In this document: positions 10,253-20,730 of the stretch, piece after piece
How the letters are laid out: each line of letters starts with the position of its first letter
Position numbering within the stretch: position 1 is the first letter of the stretch
Assembly: GCA_949316235.1 (NCBI GenBank)
Contig: OX438751.1
Coordinates: 3,310,413-3,374,412, forward strand
Direction: 5' to 3'
Source of the DNA: Oegoconia quadripuncta
Lineage: Eukaryota; Arthropoda; Insecta; Lepidoptera; Autostichidae
DNA length: 64,000 bases
The notes under the pieces: model-generated
Database searches by the model: none
Seen by the model: the letters and a program-made list of their open reading frames with translations, nothing else
What the model was told of the DNA's origin: nothing
Position numbers and translations under genes: made by a program

Positions 10253-11269
10253 TCAAAACACTTTCTTCAATATATTTTTCAGACTTTTCTTCTTTTTACT
10301 ACCACCACTTTCACTGTCTTGTAGTCCGTTCTGTGAGAGTTCTGTTGAGTCCGACCACAAACTACCTGTAGGCGATTCAGACGCCGCCTTTCTACTCAAT
10401 TTCCCGTTGAAGATTGGCTCTAGAGTCCTTACAACAGGACTTGGAGTGCTCCTCGTGCTTTGCCTACTTAGCGTCCTTAGAAACGCCGGCGACGACAGCC
10501 GCCTCGTCTTAATAGTCTTAGATTTGAGGTTATTGAAGAACCCGTTGTTTTTGGGTAGTTCCCGTTTAGGCGGGTCATCGTTGCCGTTGAATTTGACCGG
10601 CTCCGACACGGGCGCGAAGAATTCCTCCTCATCTAACGGTATAGGGTTCTCTTGTAACGTTACAATGCTGTCCTGCCGTCCCCAATCTTCTTTACTTGTG
10701 TCTACGTTTCTGTGGAGAATGGACGTTTTTCGTCGTCTATTCTTTTTGGCTACTTGCCATCCGCCATCGTCGTCTTCTCTCTCTTCGGCGGACTGCCTCG
10801 CTATCTGCAAGGCTTCTTCGCTTGGCCTCCGCTTCTTCACTGACGGAGTCTCATGCCCACTCACGCCCTCAACTGATTTCCTCCTAAACTTATCTTGTTT
10901 CTTTCTAGCTCTTCTAGATACTGGTATCACTATAGGTTCGATTTTGCGTTTCCTGGAAACGTAATAGAATACTGCAGCTACTATGACAGTTTGGAACATA
11001 ATGAATTTCAAGAAGGTCATGCTTCCAAACCAGCTATCCCTTTCCTCCATGAGTATTCTCATGGCAACGGCCATTTGGGAGAGCTGATCTTGCAAATTGG
11101 TCATTTGTTCTAGGTACTTCTGTTCTCTCTCATTACTTTTTCGCCGTTCCTCTGTCATCTGTAACACGGTCTTCTCGAATGTCTTCTGCATCTCCTCCAC
11201 TTGTTTTTTGTATCGCCTGCTCAGCTCTTCGAGGTACTGTCCCGACAGGGACATGTTGCGCTCCAATGT
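10253..11269 (-). other. SUCO: SUCO coding exon 3 (coiled coil, membrane span, tail)
   Basis: Starts TLERNMSLSGQYLEELSRRY, the most conserved SUCO/SLP1 C-terminal motif, followed by heptad-rich sequence to about 11030. The hydrophobic span TFLKFIMFQTVIVAAVFYY is followed by basic SRKRK. The tail has many Lys/Arg/Ser residues and ends KKVF before TGA at 10255-10253. Confidence 0.9.
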
Positions 11270-14200
11270 CTGCAATGATGATTAAATTTGTGTTTATTAC
11301 AAAGTTCAGGAAAAAATTATCTTCCTTCGGTTTCTAATAATATCCATCAGGCTGAGAAAGTAAAAGGCTATTCATCTGTAAACCTAGGTAGTACGTTTTA
11401 CCTAAGAGGGAAAACTCCAATTTCTTTTTTACTTTTTGTAGAAAGTCGAATAGAATGGAATAACAAATTTCAAATAGATTTAAATTGGCATTCCATAAAT
11501 TGAATCTACTACTATCCCAACTATTATTATCCCAACTAATATTATAAATACGAAAGTTTGTATGTGTCTGTATGTATGTATGTTACCTCTTCACGCCTAT
11601 ACTGCTGGACGGATTTGTGTGAAATTTGGTGGGTATACAGATTAGGTCCTGGATTAACATATAGGATAATTTTTTTTCTGAACCGTATTTGATAAAATCT
11701 TCCACACGGACGAAGTCGCGGGCGGAAAGCTAGTATTTCAAGTTTGAAACCATAGGGACAAAATCAAAAGAATGTGTAAGTAGACTCAATTTTTCAACTG
11801 TGGCTCAGTAAACCATATAGGGTTGTTTAGTTCGATTTCACGTGGGGTACGTACGTTTAGGCTAGGGGCATTTTTATATGTCCACATGGCTAGCTACCAT
11901 CATTTTGGTTGGTGGAAGGGCATTTTACATGTCCGCCTGGCTAGCTACCACCATCTTATCTAAGTCTGCCGCCAAACAGTAATGTTAATAGCATTGTCTT
12001 GTTCTGGTTGCCAGAGATAAGATAGCCAGGCCCCCAAATAATATAGGGTTTCCGAGTCTGTACGCTTCCACCTCCGGCCCCATCTTTACTTAACATCAGG
12101 TGTGATTGAGGTCAAGTGCTAACCCGTTGTGCATAATAAACTATCTAAGTCTGCCGCTAAGCAACAATGTTGTTAGCACTATTGTGTTCCAGTTGTTTGA
12201 TATAAGATAGCCAGTCTCCTAAACAAGTTGGGGTTTCCGTATGAGCCGTTTCCACCTCCGACGTCATCTTCACATAACATCAAGTGTGATTGGGGATTCA
12301 AAATTGGGGCATAAAGAAATCGCAGTTGTAGAAATTATGTTCAAGATACAGACCTTTACTCGGTTAGAGAGACGCAAGAACACAGACTCCTTTTGGAAAG
12401 TCGTCTGCGCTTGATTTTGGTTTTGTGATGCTGGCGTTCCGGCCGGTGTGGGATCCACTGCCATCTGATCGAAGTCCGACATGAAGCTGTCGTTGTCAAT
12501 CATCATCGTGTCGTTGATCTCCTCTGCCCCATTCCCATTGGTGTCTTTTGGTTTATCTATATTATCAAATTTCCCATTTTTGGTATCAGTCTTTGCAGCA
12601 GGTTCTTTTTGCTCCTGCTCTGTTGCTTCTGGTTTCTCGGGTTCTGGTATAACTTTATTATCTTGTGATTCTTGCACTGTTTTCTCTTCTGTTACTGAAG
12701 GAATATCCTCTTTTTTATTATCTACCTCTTTCTCCTCTTTTGGGAGGTCTATAGGAACTGTACTACTTCTTTCTGTAGCCTGTTCTGAACCTGAGGGCTC
12801 AGATTGAATTGTTTCATTAATTCTGTCGTCCGTCGATGAATTATCTTTATCTGGCACTAATTTAATATCTTGTTCTAAACTAGTTTCACTGTTCATTTTC
12901 TGTGGGGTCTCGTCAACAGTTATATTTGTGGTAACATTGGATTCACTTTCGAAACTAGTATTTAATACAACCTTCTTCTCTTTGATAGCTAGAATATTAC
13001 ACAAGGCGGCTAAATATTTTGGCGGGAACAAAGCATTCATGTAAGCTACACGTTCTGCACTGAATTCAATTATTTTTGTACTTTTAAAGTCTAAACCGAA
13101 CGGCTGACATATTGCCGTACACTTGAGTGTCTCTCTGAGGAACACTTGTCGCACTAAACTAGTTAATTTGTCCGAACTACAACTAATTAGTTCATACACT
13201 TCATTGTAAAGAGTTTCACTGCAGTTATCACATACTATTATATGGCTGGGGGAGCAACATCGTTTGTACATATTGTCTGTCGATGTATCGTTATGTTCAC
13301 TGGACATATTTTTAGGAACTTCAGTTTTAACTAGCGCCTGTGCGGCTTTTTTCATAATAGACATGACTGCGTCTCTGGCCGAACCGAAAAGGTTTTTAGA
13401 AGGTTCCAATTCTGCAGCAGGTATATCAGGAACATCGATTATCTCATCGTCTTCATCTTCATCAGTATGAGCTGCGTGCTGGGAGCTCTCCTTCTCCAGC
13501 ACTTCAAATTCTGAAGTCCCGTAAACTTTGAAGAGCGAAATTGGGCAGTAGTGTTCTGAACCATGGTGAGACAACATCTCGACTTTAATAAATTTTCCGA
13601 ACAAATGCGGGTATAAATCAAAACTCTGCACGTCTCTCATATCTTTGGCTGCAAACTGACCGACGCTGGCCCATTCCCGTGTGGGGAACCGATCACTGAA
13701 GTACACAGCGATGTCTTTGGGAGTAGAGGAAAACAATTCGAAGTTGGCTATTTCTATTTTTTGAGCTTGAACAGCCTCGCAGAGTTCCACCACGAACCAA
13801 ATGCGGCTATTGCATGTATTGAGCATGTACTCGTCTCTGTTTGGTGATAGTATTGAGCTGGCCGACCCTGCTTCTGGATTAACGGCGACAATCTTTGCGC
13901 CGCAAGCGAGCGAAGCGTAATTTTTCGACCGTAATTTAGTAGTTTTACTGCTAATATTTGTATTACTATGACTAGGTTGACTGGAGTGATTTAGGACAGT
14001 GTCTTTTTTCTCAGCTTCAGCCAGCTGCTTTTGCGCCCACTCCGAGAACGAAGGTATGTCTTCCTGTGGCGTTTCCGGTTTCACTGGAATGTTTTCCTGC
14101 TCTTTCTGTTCTTCTTGAGATTCTGTGGTGATTTCTATTTCAACTGGTGGAGGCGTTGATTGAAACGCATCCTCAGTCAGTCGGGTTTCGTGCATCGGTT

Positions 14201-16128
14201 TCGCTTTGACTACGAGGCGTGCTTCCGTACCTTCTTTCTCTATGCTCTCTTTGACGTCTCTGTCATCCTCTAATGCGTCGCTGCCTACTATTGTAAACCT
14301 CTTCGTGTCATTGTGCTGATCTGAATCGTTGACGAACAACAATTCGTCGGGGTTCGTCAAATCTAATTTGGCAGTGTCTCCTAAAGAGATGAGTATAGGT
14401 GGCTGTCCCGTGTCAGGTAACCTGGAAAAACAGAAAAGCCCAATGTTAGTTAGAGTGAATTATAGGAAATGTTAACTAATAAAGACCTAACGAATCGATT
14501 ATCAGAAGGTAATTGGCAATAAAACGTTTATGGTTGGTAATTATTAATGTTTAAACGCCGTTCAAATTTATTTATAAAGTGGTTAAAGTACGAAGGTATG
14601 AAATAGCAAACCGCCTTCGTGGCTCAATGTAAACAACATTGGGTTTGCGATTCGGAGGTCGCGGGTTCGACCCCCAGCGGGGTACATGTTTAAGTACTCG
14701 GTTTGGTTGGTAGTAGGGCATTTTTATGTCCGCCTGGCTAGCTACCACCATCTTATCTAAATCTGTCGCCAAGCAGCAATGTTAATAGCATCGTTGTGTT
14801 CCGGTTGTCATAGATAAGATAGCCAGTCAGACAAATGTGTTGGGGTTTCCGGGTCAGTACGCTTCCACCTTCGACCTCATCTTTACTTAACATCAGGTGT
14901 GATTGAGGTCAAGTAGGAACCCGTCGTGCATAAAAAAAAACGTAATGGAAAGTTATTTGGATTGCTCGGAAGATTCATTGAAGCATCACTACTGTTGATC
15001 TACACGAACTGTCCGAGATAGAGGCGGCCCATTTGAGATTGCTAAGAGATTTACTTTCATTACCGGTTAATAAAAGTAAAAGTGGTCAATTGAGACGATC
15101 AATACGTTCCTATAGAGTCCCTTATAAATAAGTACGTTGTGTATACTTATTACAAGTTATAGTAAATGTGTAATTAATTTGTTTCTATAAAATAATTAAG
15201 TTACCATAAACGGTATAAATTGATTATATTTAGGTGTAAAATTTATTTTATACATAACGTCATAACTTTTTAAGCGCCTCCGTGGTTCATTGTAAACAAC
15301 ATAGCGGTTGCGAATCGGAGGTCGCGAAGTCGATCCCCAGCGGGGTACATGTTAGTACGGCTAGTTAGGCGGATATTTAATATGCCCTACCGCCAACCAA
15401 ACCGAGTACTAAATATATACCCCGCTGGGGATCTAACCCGCGACCTCCGAAACGTAAACCCAACGTTGTTTACATTGAGCCACGGAGGCGGTTAAAAGTC
15501 AGTTCAGGACTTTAGCTCAGTTCATTCTAAATGTTTTAGAGAGCCGTGCACAAATGACAACTAAAAATAATTAAAAGGAGAGGACTAGAATATAGAATAT
15601 TTAAATTTAAACATGTGTCAATGCTGACGAATGTGGAACAAGAGTTTCTTGTTATAACATGTCTGCATTATAACATGCAGAGTGATATAGACCTCTTAAA
15701 ACTTAACTATCTTATAATATAATATGCCCAAGGAGCAAGCAGCTCACCAGCGGCAGCGTCATAATTGTCATTAGTAATGAACTTCATTGCCATCTCCTAA
15801 GGCCTTTCGTCGAACTTTGAATCGTTACTTTGGTCTAATTTGACGTTTTTCTATTGCAGAACTTCGTCTCCTCGTGTTCCGTATTACACCCAGGAAACGC
15901 AACAATCGAACTCATCGAAAAATAACAAGACTCAATCTAAACAATACTCTTCTCGGAACCGAAGACATACTCTTCATTCAAGCGACGATATTCATCTGAT
16001 AATCAGAACTCAGATGCCATTAGAATCCAAACTCACGTGTAAAATATCTTGGTGAGTCCTTGGTGGCCACCGTACGACAGCAGTTGACAAAGCAGGAGCG
16101 CCGCAAGCAGCGCCCGCGGCGGCGACAT
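10253..16128 (-). CDS. SUCO: SUN domain-containing ossification factor / SLP1-type protein, three-exon coding region
   Basis: Joining 16128-16037, 14421-12354 and 11269-10253 gives 3177 nt: 1058 residues plus TGA. Order of parts: signal peptide (about 1-20), acidic linker, SUN-like domain (about 198-334, from NYASLACGAKI to LFKVYGTS), a long Ser/Glu-rich linker (to about 710), coiled coil (about 722-800), one membrane span (about 804-825) and a basic Ser/Arg-rich tail ending KKVF. This is the SUCO/SLP1 layout. Those family members are ER or nuclear-envelope glycoproteins whose SUN-like domain faces the lumen; yeast SLP1 acts with EMP65 in protecting soluble ER proteins, and mouse SUCO is needed for collagen-secreting osteoblasts. 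Function here is inferred from the family. The gene is convergent with METTL13, and both introns carry SINEs. No clear poly(A) signal was found. Confidence 0.88.
11530..11734 (+). mobile_element. Dispersed element family E, in SUCO intron 2
   Basis: Runs from CTAATATTATAAATACGAAA through CTCTTCACGCCTATACTGCT and GAAGTCGCGGGCGGAAAGC to CTAGT. Same family as 28425-28613 and 35442-35634. Confidence 0.65.
11821..12140 (+). mobile_element. SINE family A with internal duplication, in SUCO intron 2
   Basis: The block GGGCAT...TGTCC...GGCTAGCTACCA is present twice in a row (11862-11902 and 11912-11957), so the body is partly duplicated. It ends CGTTGTGCATAATAAA. Confidence 0.75.
12141..12322 (+). 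mobile_element. SINE family A, second 3' copy beside the SUCO exon 2 donor
   Basis: Restarts at CTATCTAAGTCTGCCGCTAA, then ATATAAGATAGCCAGTCTCC and CATAACATCAAGTGTGATTG, ending GGGGCATAAAGAAA. It forms a tandem with the previous SINE. Confidence 0.7.
12354..14421 (-). other. SUCO: SUCO coding exon 2 (SUN-like domain)
   Basis: Acceptor TTTTTCCAG at 14422-14423, then LPDTGQPPILISLGD; it ends ESVFLRLSNRVK at the donor GTCTGT (12353-12348), a weak site. SUN-like hallmarks visible are NYAS, CGAKIVAVNPEA, RIWFVVELCE, ANFELFSSTPKD, HHGSEHYCPISL and VYGTSEFE. A second cysteine-containing block (CDNC, then LKCTAICQPFGLDF) follows the domain. The last third is rich in Glu, Ser and Thr and looks disordered. 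Confidence 0.9.
14610..14940 (+). mobile_element. SINE family A, full length, in SUCO intron 1
   Basis: Head ACCGCCTTCGTGGCTCAATG (A-box), B-box GGTTCGACCCCC, GCGGGGTACATGTTTAAGTA, body, and the end TCGTGCATAAAAAAAAA. Opposite in direction to SUCO. One of the best copies for a consensus. Confidence 0.9.
15266..15500. mobile_element. Inverted head-to-head pair of SINE family A fragments
   Basis: 15272-15360 is a plus-strand SINE head (GCGCCTCCGTGGTTC, GCGGGGTACATGTTAGTACG). From about 15361 a minus-strand half follows, ending AGCCACGGAGGCGGTT. The two can fold into a hairpin with arms of about 90-100 bp inside the SUCO primary transcript. Confidence 0.8.
16037..16128 (-). other. SUCO: SUCO coding exon 1 (signal peptide)
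   Basis: ATG at 16128-16126 encodes MSPPRALLAALLLCQLLS, a textbook signal peptide, then GLTKIFY and two bases of a split codon. The donor is consensus GTGAGT at 16036-16031. An in-frame TGA at 16239-16237 with no ATG in between fixes this start. The first base of exon 2 (G, 14421) completes the split codon as ACG (Thr31), so the exons join in phase. Confidence 0.8.
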
Positions 16129-16560
16129 CGCCCCAAAGCCGCCGCCGCATTGGCGACGCACCGCTACACCTATCCCGCCAAACCACGAATCAACACTCAA
16201 CGCACACGAACCACCAATAGCGTTCCAGTTCGATATTCAAATCTTAGCGTCAAATGCATTCACACTTCACCACCGTCACCGCCGTCTCGGTGTTCACCAA
16301 TTTTTCATTTTAAACGTTCGAAATGTAAAAACACGTCAAAAGTTCCAAAATGTTTTCGACTTATTGGAGATTTGACTTACTCGCGCACTTTAAAGAATTT
16401 TCATTTAACAAGAGTTCGGCGATCAATTTTGAGGGCAATGCTTACGCAATCTAGTTATTCCTCGATCAAACTAGAGGCGCCTGCAAACTTTATTGGTCAT
16501 TATCTGTGTCGTGATTCAATTAGCAAGTGTGGAGAACTGCTTTTCTAAATATTATAACTT
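16129..16560 (-). promoter_or_regulatory. SUCO: Probable SUCO 5'UTR and promoter
   Basis: The sequence just upstream of the ATG is strikingly GC-rich (GGCGGCGGCTTTGGGGCG) compared with its surroundings and free of recognised repeats, as expected of a housekeeping promoter. No TATA box or defined start was identified. Long open frames on the plus strand here are a by-product of composition. Confidence 0.45.
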
Positions 16561-16944
16561 CGAGAGTTATTTTGTAATTCGGGTAATTAAAGGTAAACTA
16601 TCAAATGTTGGTGTGTCCCAAATTAATATGACGTAACGCAATTATTACTAATAGAACCTCATTATTAAAGACAAAAGAACTAAATAATAATAACACTTAC
16701 ACCAATCATCTAAATAGGTAATTATAGTGCAATAGAAAACGGAATAAGAACTACATTTATTTAACAATGGACACATTGAATATATCTTGATTGTGCGTCC
16801 AGCTCATATGGAAACAGGTTCCCTGAACTCGCCCACCTCTCGACGTTATATAATTTCTATTGTGTCTGGGTGCTATGTCTGTAAACGAGTTAAGAAGATA
16901 CAGACAGCGACGTGATTATTTGTCTAAACTGCTCTATGCACCAT
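16561..16944. other. Unassigned AT-rich stretch
   Basis: No gene or repeat recognised. Confidence 0.3.
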
Positions 16945-17045
16945 GAACGAAACGGGCGTGAATGATGAGGTAACGGCTGACAGAGGAGATTGGAAGAAAA
17001 AGGCGTACTGCGCCGACTTCAAATAAATTGGGACCAGAGCAAGAA
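16945..17045 (+). pseudogene. Non-LTR retrotransposon C-terminal scrap
   Basis: A short plus frame reads GVNDEVTADRGDWKKKAYCA, which resembles the extreme C-terminus of RTE-type polyproteins (a DR-WK--C-D motif). Only about 30 codons remain. Confidence 0.4.
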
Positions 17046-17053
17046 GATACACT

Positions 17054-17404
17054 ATGCACCAATCGATCCAATGAGAGTCGATTCGGTTGGCACATCATAA
17101 ACTAATTCTAGACTAATCTATACTTTTTTGGATACAAGCGCATAAAAAGGACATGACATTTTAGTCTGTCACATCGTTTACAAATCTTAACCTCCCAACG
17201 ATTTTAATCATTTTTAGTTGTCATGTCTGTCTATATAATATGCTCATTAAAAACCTTTGAGAATAGTACTTTGGAAGACCTAAACTCATGTGACAGGACT
17301 AAACTGTCACGTTGTCCTTTTTGTGATCTTGTGTTAAAAAAAATAGACTAGTTTCTAGTTTATAGTGTGCCAACCGAAGCGACACCATTTATCGATTGGT
17401 GCAT
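17054..17404. mobile_element. MITE of 351 bp with long terminal inverted repeats
   Basis: Left end ATGCACCAATCGATCCAATG, CGGTTGGCACATCATAAACT; the right end is its complement (GTGTGCCAACCG, ATCGATTGGTGCAT). An inner pair (AAAAAGGACATGACA and its mate near 17305) extends the arms to over 100 bp. No coding content. Confidence 0.75.
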
Positions 17405-18716
17405 GGTGTGCTTCCCGGCTCAGACAAGCGATTATCCAAAAGTCCAATCTTCTTATTTTTTTAAATAAAGATTTCGTTTTACAATTCGAATATTTCTACA
17501 TCCTTTTATGTTCCATTAATTTAGGACACCCTGTAGGTATACCTTCAGAGAGAGATTACAGTTCCTCCAATAAGGAAGTAAAAGTTAACTATTGAAAACC
17601 GATTGTTAGATTGGGAAATAAATCTTACTGTTTTTGGTAAAGCTGAGAAATGAATAAAGACCGTGGATAATTGGAAAAATGCATGTCAACGAAGCATTAC
17701 AGTTATGACGCTAAAAACACAGACGAACAAAAGATTACGTACAGTTAAGAAAGAGGACAATGGGAGAATCTCCAAATAAGAGGTGGGAAATTATTCGCGC
17801 ACAAAAGGAGTATAATTTGACGTTTTATTAGACACACAGTCTGTTGAGGTTTCTTGTTGGAACACAGCCAGAGGCGACTGAACAATAATCTCGATGGCAA
17901 ATTGAATTCAATTGTGTGAGTGGAGCACATTGATTGTGAGATGGAGATGCGGGCGGCCAAATAGGTTCCACTGTTGCGTAAAGATTACATTGAATATTAA
18001 GCTGGCTCTTGTGCGCCGTGTTTTTATGGTTTTCTAACACTGTTGTTCTAACCAAATATGGGCGCGGGGCCTAACTGTTTTCTTAGCAAAAACAAACGAA
18101 CATGTTATCTGAGGGGACGGAAAACATCCCCGCGTTCGCCTGCGGGAGGCGGGGTATTTTTCTTTCATCGTTACTTGCGAACATTGAGAGCGACTTGTTC
18201 GTAGAAGTTTGTTTCTGTTTAAAAGTCGCAGGAGACTACAATGTTTTGTTAACATGCTCAGCAAACATGTTTTGTTATTTTTTGGAGGAGATGACCCGGC
18301 TATAAAATATGACAACAATAATTAATTATGCTTGAAGCCCTAAAGGTATTTGGGTAAATCTTGAGCATAGCAGTATACAACAGGTACGGACTGCAGCGTC
18401 ATTGGGGCCGATGTCCCAAAAAAGCTGCGATCGTTAACCCAGCGTGGCGATAGTAAACCAATATCGCGCCATGGGACAGTTTTATATCTAACATAGTGGA
18501 CTGGTATGGGCTGGTGTGATTAATAGGCATTTAAGTACCTACTGCAATTTTTTGCTACATCATCATCATCCACTGACGGGCGCTACACACTTAATCGTGA
18601 CGGCAGTTTCTGTGTGGCTCTTATGTCGAAGATACCACTACATATGAAAACTGAATGGTTTTGAACCAGCTTATCCGAGTGGCACATGCCGCAGGTTCTA
18701 AAAACTTGCGACGAAG
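17405..18716. other. Unassigned stretch
   Basis: No gene recognised. A short tract at 18110-18160 is GC-rich (CGGGAGGCGGGG) with an inverted partner. Otherwise AT-rich and without repeats I recognise. Confidence 0.3.
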
Positions 18717-18916
18717 CTAGGGTTGCCAGACCACAATATGAAAATGGAGGCCTGAAAGGTCTAAAAAGGAGGACTTACATAATTAAATGCTTTCTTCCAT
18801 AACTTATTTTAAATATATTTAGCTGAACTCACAATATTAAACTTCATTCAACAAAAAAATATAAATATCTTCAAGTTGATTCTAACGAATCAACGATTTT
18901 ACTGGCTCTACACTAA

Positions 18917-19055
18917 ATCCCGTAGGTAGTAGAGAATGTTACTCAAGCAGAGATCTCCGCTTGAGGAACCCTTATTGTATCTTGTAGAGCGGCATCTCTT
19001 TCTAACTATATTCAAGGACAGATCTAACCTCGAGCAATAGTCTGAAATACGGGCC
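18917..19055. mobile_element. Short MITE with CCCGTA / TACGGGCC ends, second copy
   Basis: AATCCCGTAGG at left, GAAATACGGGCC at right, with inner ACTCAAGCAGAGATCTCCGC as in the 504-643 copy. It sits inside a larger imperfect inverted repeat (18718-19202) that ends in AGGGTTGCC / CTCAACCCT. Confidence 0.55.
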
Positions 19056-20006
19056 TATGTCTGATTCTTTCTTTGATCCATTACCCATTGTCCGTTTCTT
19101 TGCACCTCGCATGCACGGCATTTGTCATTGTATTAAAGACATAGCAAAAGGAGGACATACAGTAGGTAGGACATGTCCTCCTTTAAAATACCATCTCAAC
19201 CCTAAACGAAGCGGAATGTGTCCCGTCAATTAATAGCGAATATAACCCGACATCTGATGGTCGAACATTTGTCTAGACATTCGATTTTTGCCGACCTACG
19301 TGTATACCACGCCTTCGACAGGCATTGCCATGTGGGTCCATTGAGATACGCTGCAAATGTCGCCATGGGGAGGCTTATCTTCAGCAATAAGCTCATGTAG
19401 ACTGTTAGTGATGGATGAATACATATACCACCTCTTTTGCTGCTGTATTGATGTCTGACTATATTTGGTCAAGTAATTTCACAATCAATTATGTTATAAT
19501 GCAGATATTCTATCTTTGACGTATTTGCCCACGCGTGTGTCGTATATCAAACGTGTCATATTTTAAATTCTAAGTACACGGTGAGTGCTAATGAGAATAT
19601 TATTGCCATTGTGCAATTAGTATCAGATATATGTAATGAGATAAGAATTATTACTATTGCGACTCTTATTGGAGAGAAGGGTGGAAAAGTAACCGTTATA
19701 CACAAGGTGGAGACGTTATGTGTGTCCAGACCATAGACTTATAAATAGTGGCAGACCAAGCAAGTTTATCTCGCACGGTATTCCATACAAACATTCATAT
19801 CCAAATTTTTCGAAATGAATAAATCGATTCCAATGAAACGTTATATGCATAAAGCATGTACATAGATCTAAAAAGTTAGTAGAACATATTTCCGTAAAAG
19901 AATAAAACTACTAAATTAGAATTATAAGTTTTCCACAGAACTTTTAGGTCTAATAACGTCGGTAACGAGCTGTTCGCGCGATTTATCGATTGAGACCAGG
20001 ACCCCT
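19056..20006. other. Unassigned stretch
   Basis: No gene recognised; includes the right half of the imperfect inverted repeat up to about 19202 (AGGAGGACATACAG, CATGTCCTCCTTT). Confidence 0.3.
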
Positions 20007-20139
20007 ATTCTCGCACACTCGACATTTGTCTATCCATAGACATTGGCATGTCTATCTCTTTCACACTTATATACGTGTGTAAAAGTGACAAACCTATTGA
20101 TGTCGTTCGACATTGAAATCTCGAGTATGTGAGAATCAG
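20007..20139. mobile_element. Small inverted-repeat element, TTCTCGCACACTCGA family
   Basis: Left ATTCTCGCACACTCGACATT, right TCGAGTATGTGAGAATCAGG, with CTTTCACACTTATA and GTGTAAAAGTGACAAACC inside. The same family recurs at 49875-50384. Confidence 0.6.
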
Positions 20140-20143
20140 GCTC

Positions 20144-20462
20144 CAGCAGTGTCACTTAGAGATAGATTTAAAGAGTATAATATTCTAACCTTTTCATCAC
20201 AGTACATTTTTGAAAATCTAATATATGCAAAAGGAAAAAATAGTGATAAACATGATGTCAATACAAGAAATAACGATAAACTTGCAGGTCACATGAGTCG
20301 CCTTCGAAAAGTCAGTAATTCATTCAAAGGGTTACGTATTACGCTTTTTCAATAAGGTTCCTGTTGATATACAAAATCTTTCTTTCCATAAATTTAAATA
20401 TACTATAAAACTATAAAACAAATATCAGATTATTTAGATGATAAACATTCATGGAAATAAAC
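20144..20462 (+). pseudogene. Non-LTR retrotransposon, reverse-transcriptase C-terminus
   Basis: Frame reads AVSLRDRFKEYNILTFSSQY, then NSDKHDVNTRN, KVSNSFKGLRITLF; a frameshift follows and DYLDDKHSW closes it. Same family as 2571, 31612 and 54990; internally deleted and dead. Confidence 0.7.
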
Positions 20463-20730
20463 AGCTCGTTCGCATAACCAGGCTATCCAGTTAAATACTG
20501 TTCGTAAGTGTATTATATATAGGTGAAGGTTCTTAGCATTCGTACATTGTAATGTTAATGACTTTGCTATTGCACCCTTGTCAGTTTCTTATCACTTAGG
20601 ACTTCTTATCAAAAGTAAACTAAACTCAAAACTCGTGTAGTTCATCTTATTACATAACTGTATAGGTTACATTGTAAATTTTAACTACTATAGGTAATTA
20701 GAAAATTATTACGAGTGACACAGCGATTTT

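Larger units (their letters stand above)
11270..12353 (-). other. SUCO: SUCO intron 2 (1084 bp)
   Basis: Weak donor GTCTGT, acceptor CATCATTGCAG at 11270-11271, phase 0. It is mostly repeats: family E element (11530-11734), a family A SINE (11821-12140) and a second partial SINE (12141-12322) ending about 30 bp from the donor. Confidence 0.8.
14422..16036 (-). other. SUCO: SUCO intron 1 (1615 bp)
   Basis: Bounded by GTGAGT and TTTTTCCAG. It holds a full-length family A SINE in reverse to the gene (14610-14940) and an inverted pair of SINE heads (15266-15500). The remainder is AT-rich and unassigned. The open frame on the plus strand at 15860-16055 lies across this intron and the exon 1 edge and is taken as chance. 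Confidence 0.75.

Noticed and set aside
10407..10964. 185-codon plus-strand frame
   Set aside because: It is the mirror of SUCO exon 3, which has clear homology on the minus strand.
15840..16055. Plus-strand frame with acceptor-like TTCTATTGCAG and donor-like GTGAGTCC
   Set aside because: It overlaps SUCO exon 1 and its intron on the other strand; the minus-strand model with signal peptide and matching phases explains the region better.
16060..16548. 162-codon plus-strand frame, Arg/Pro/Thr-rich
   Set aside because: It is antisense to the SUCO start and promoter; the composition follows GC-rich promoter DNA and there is no family resemblance.
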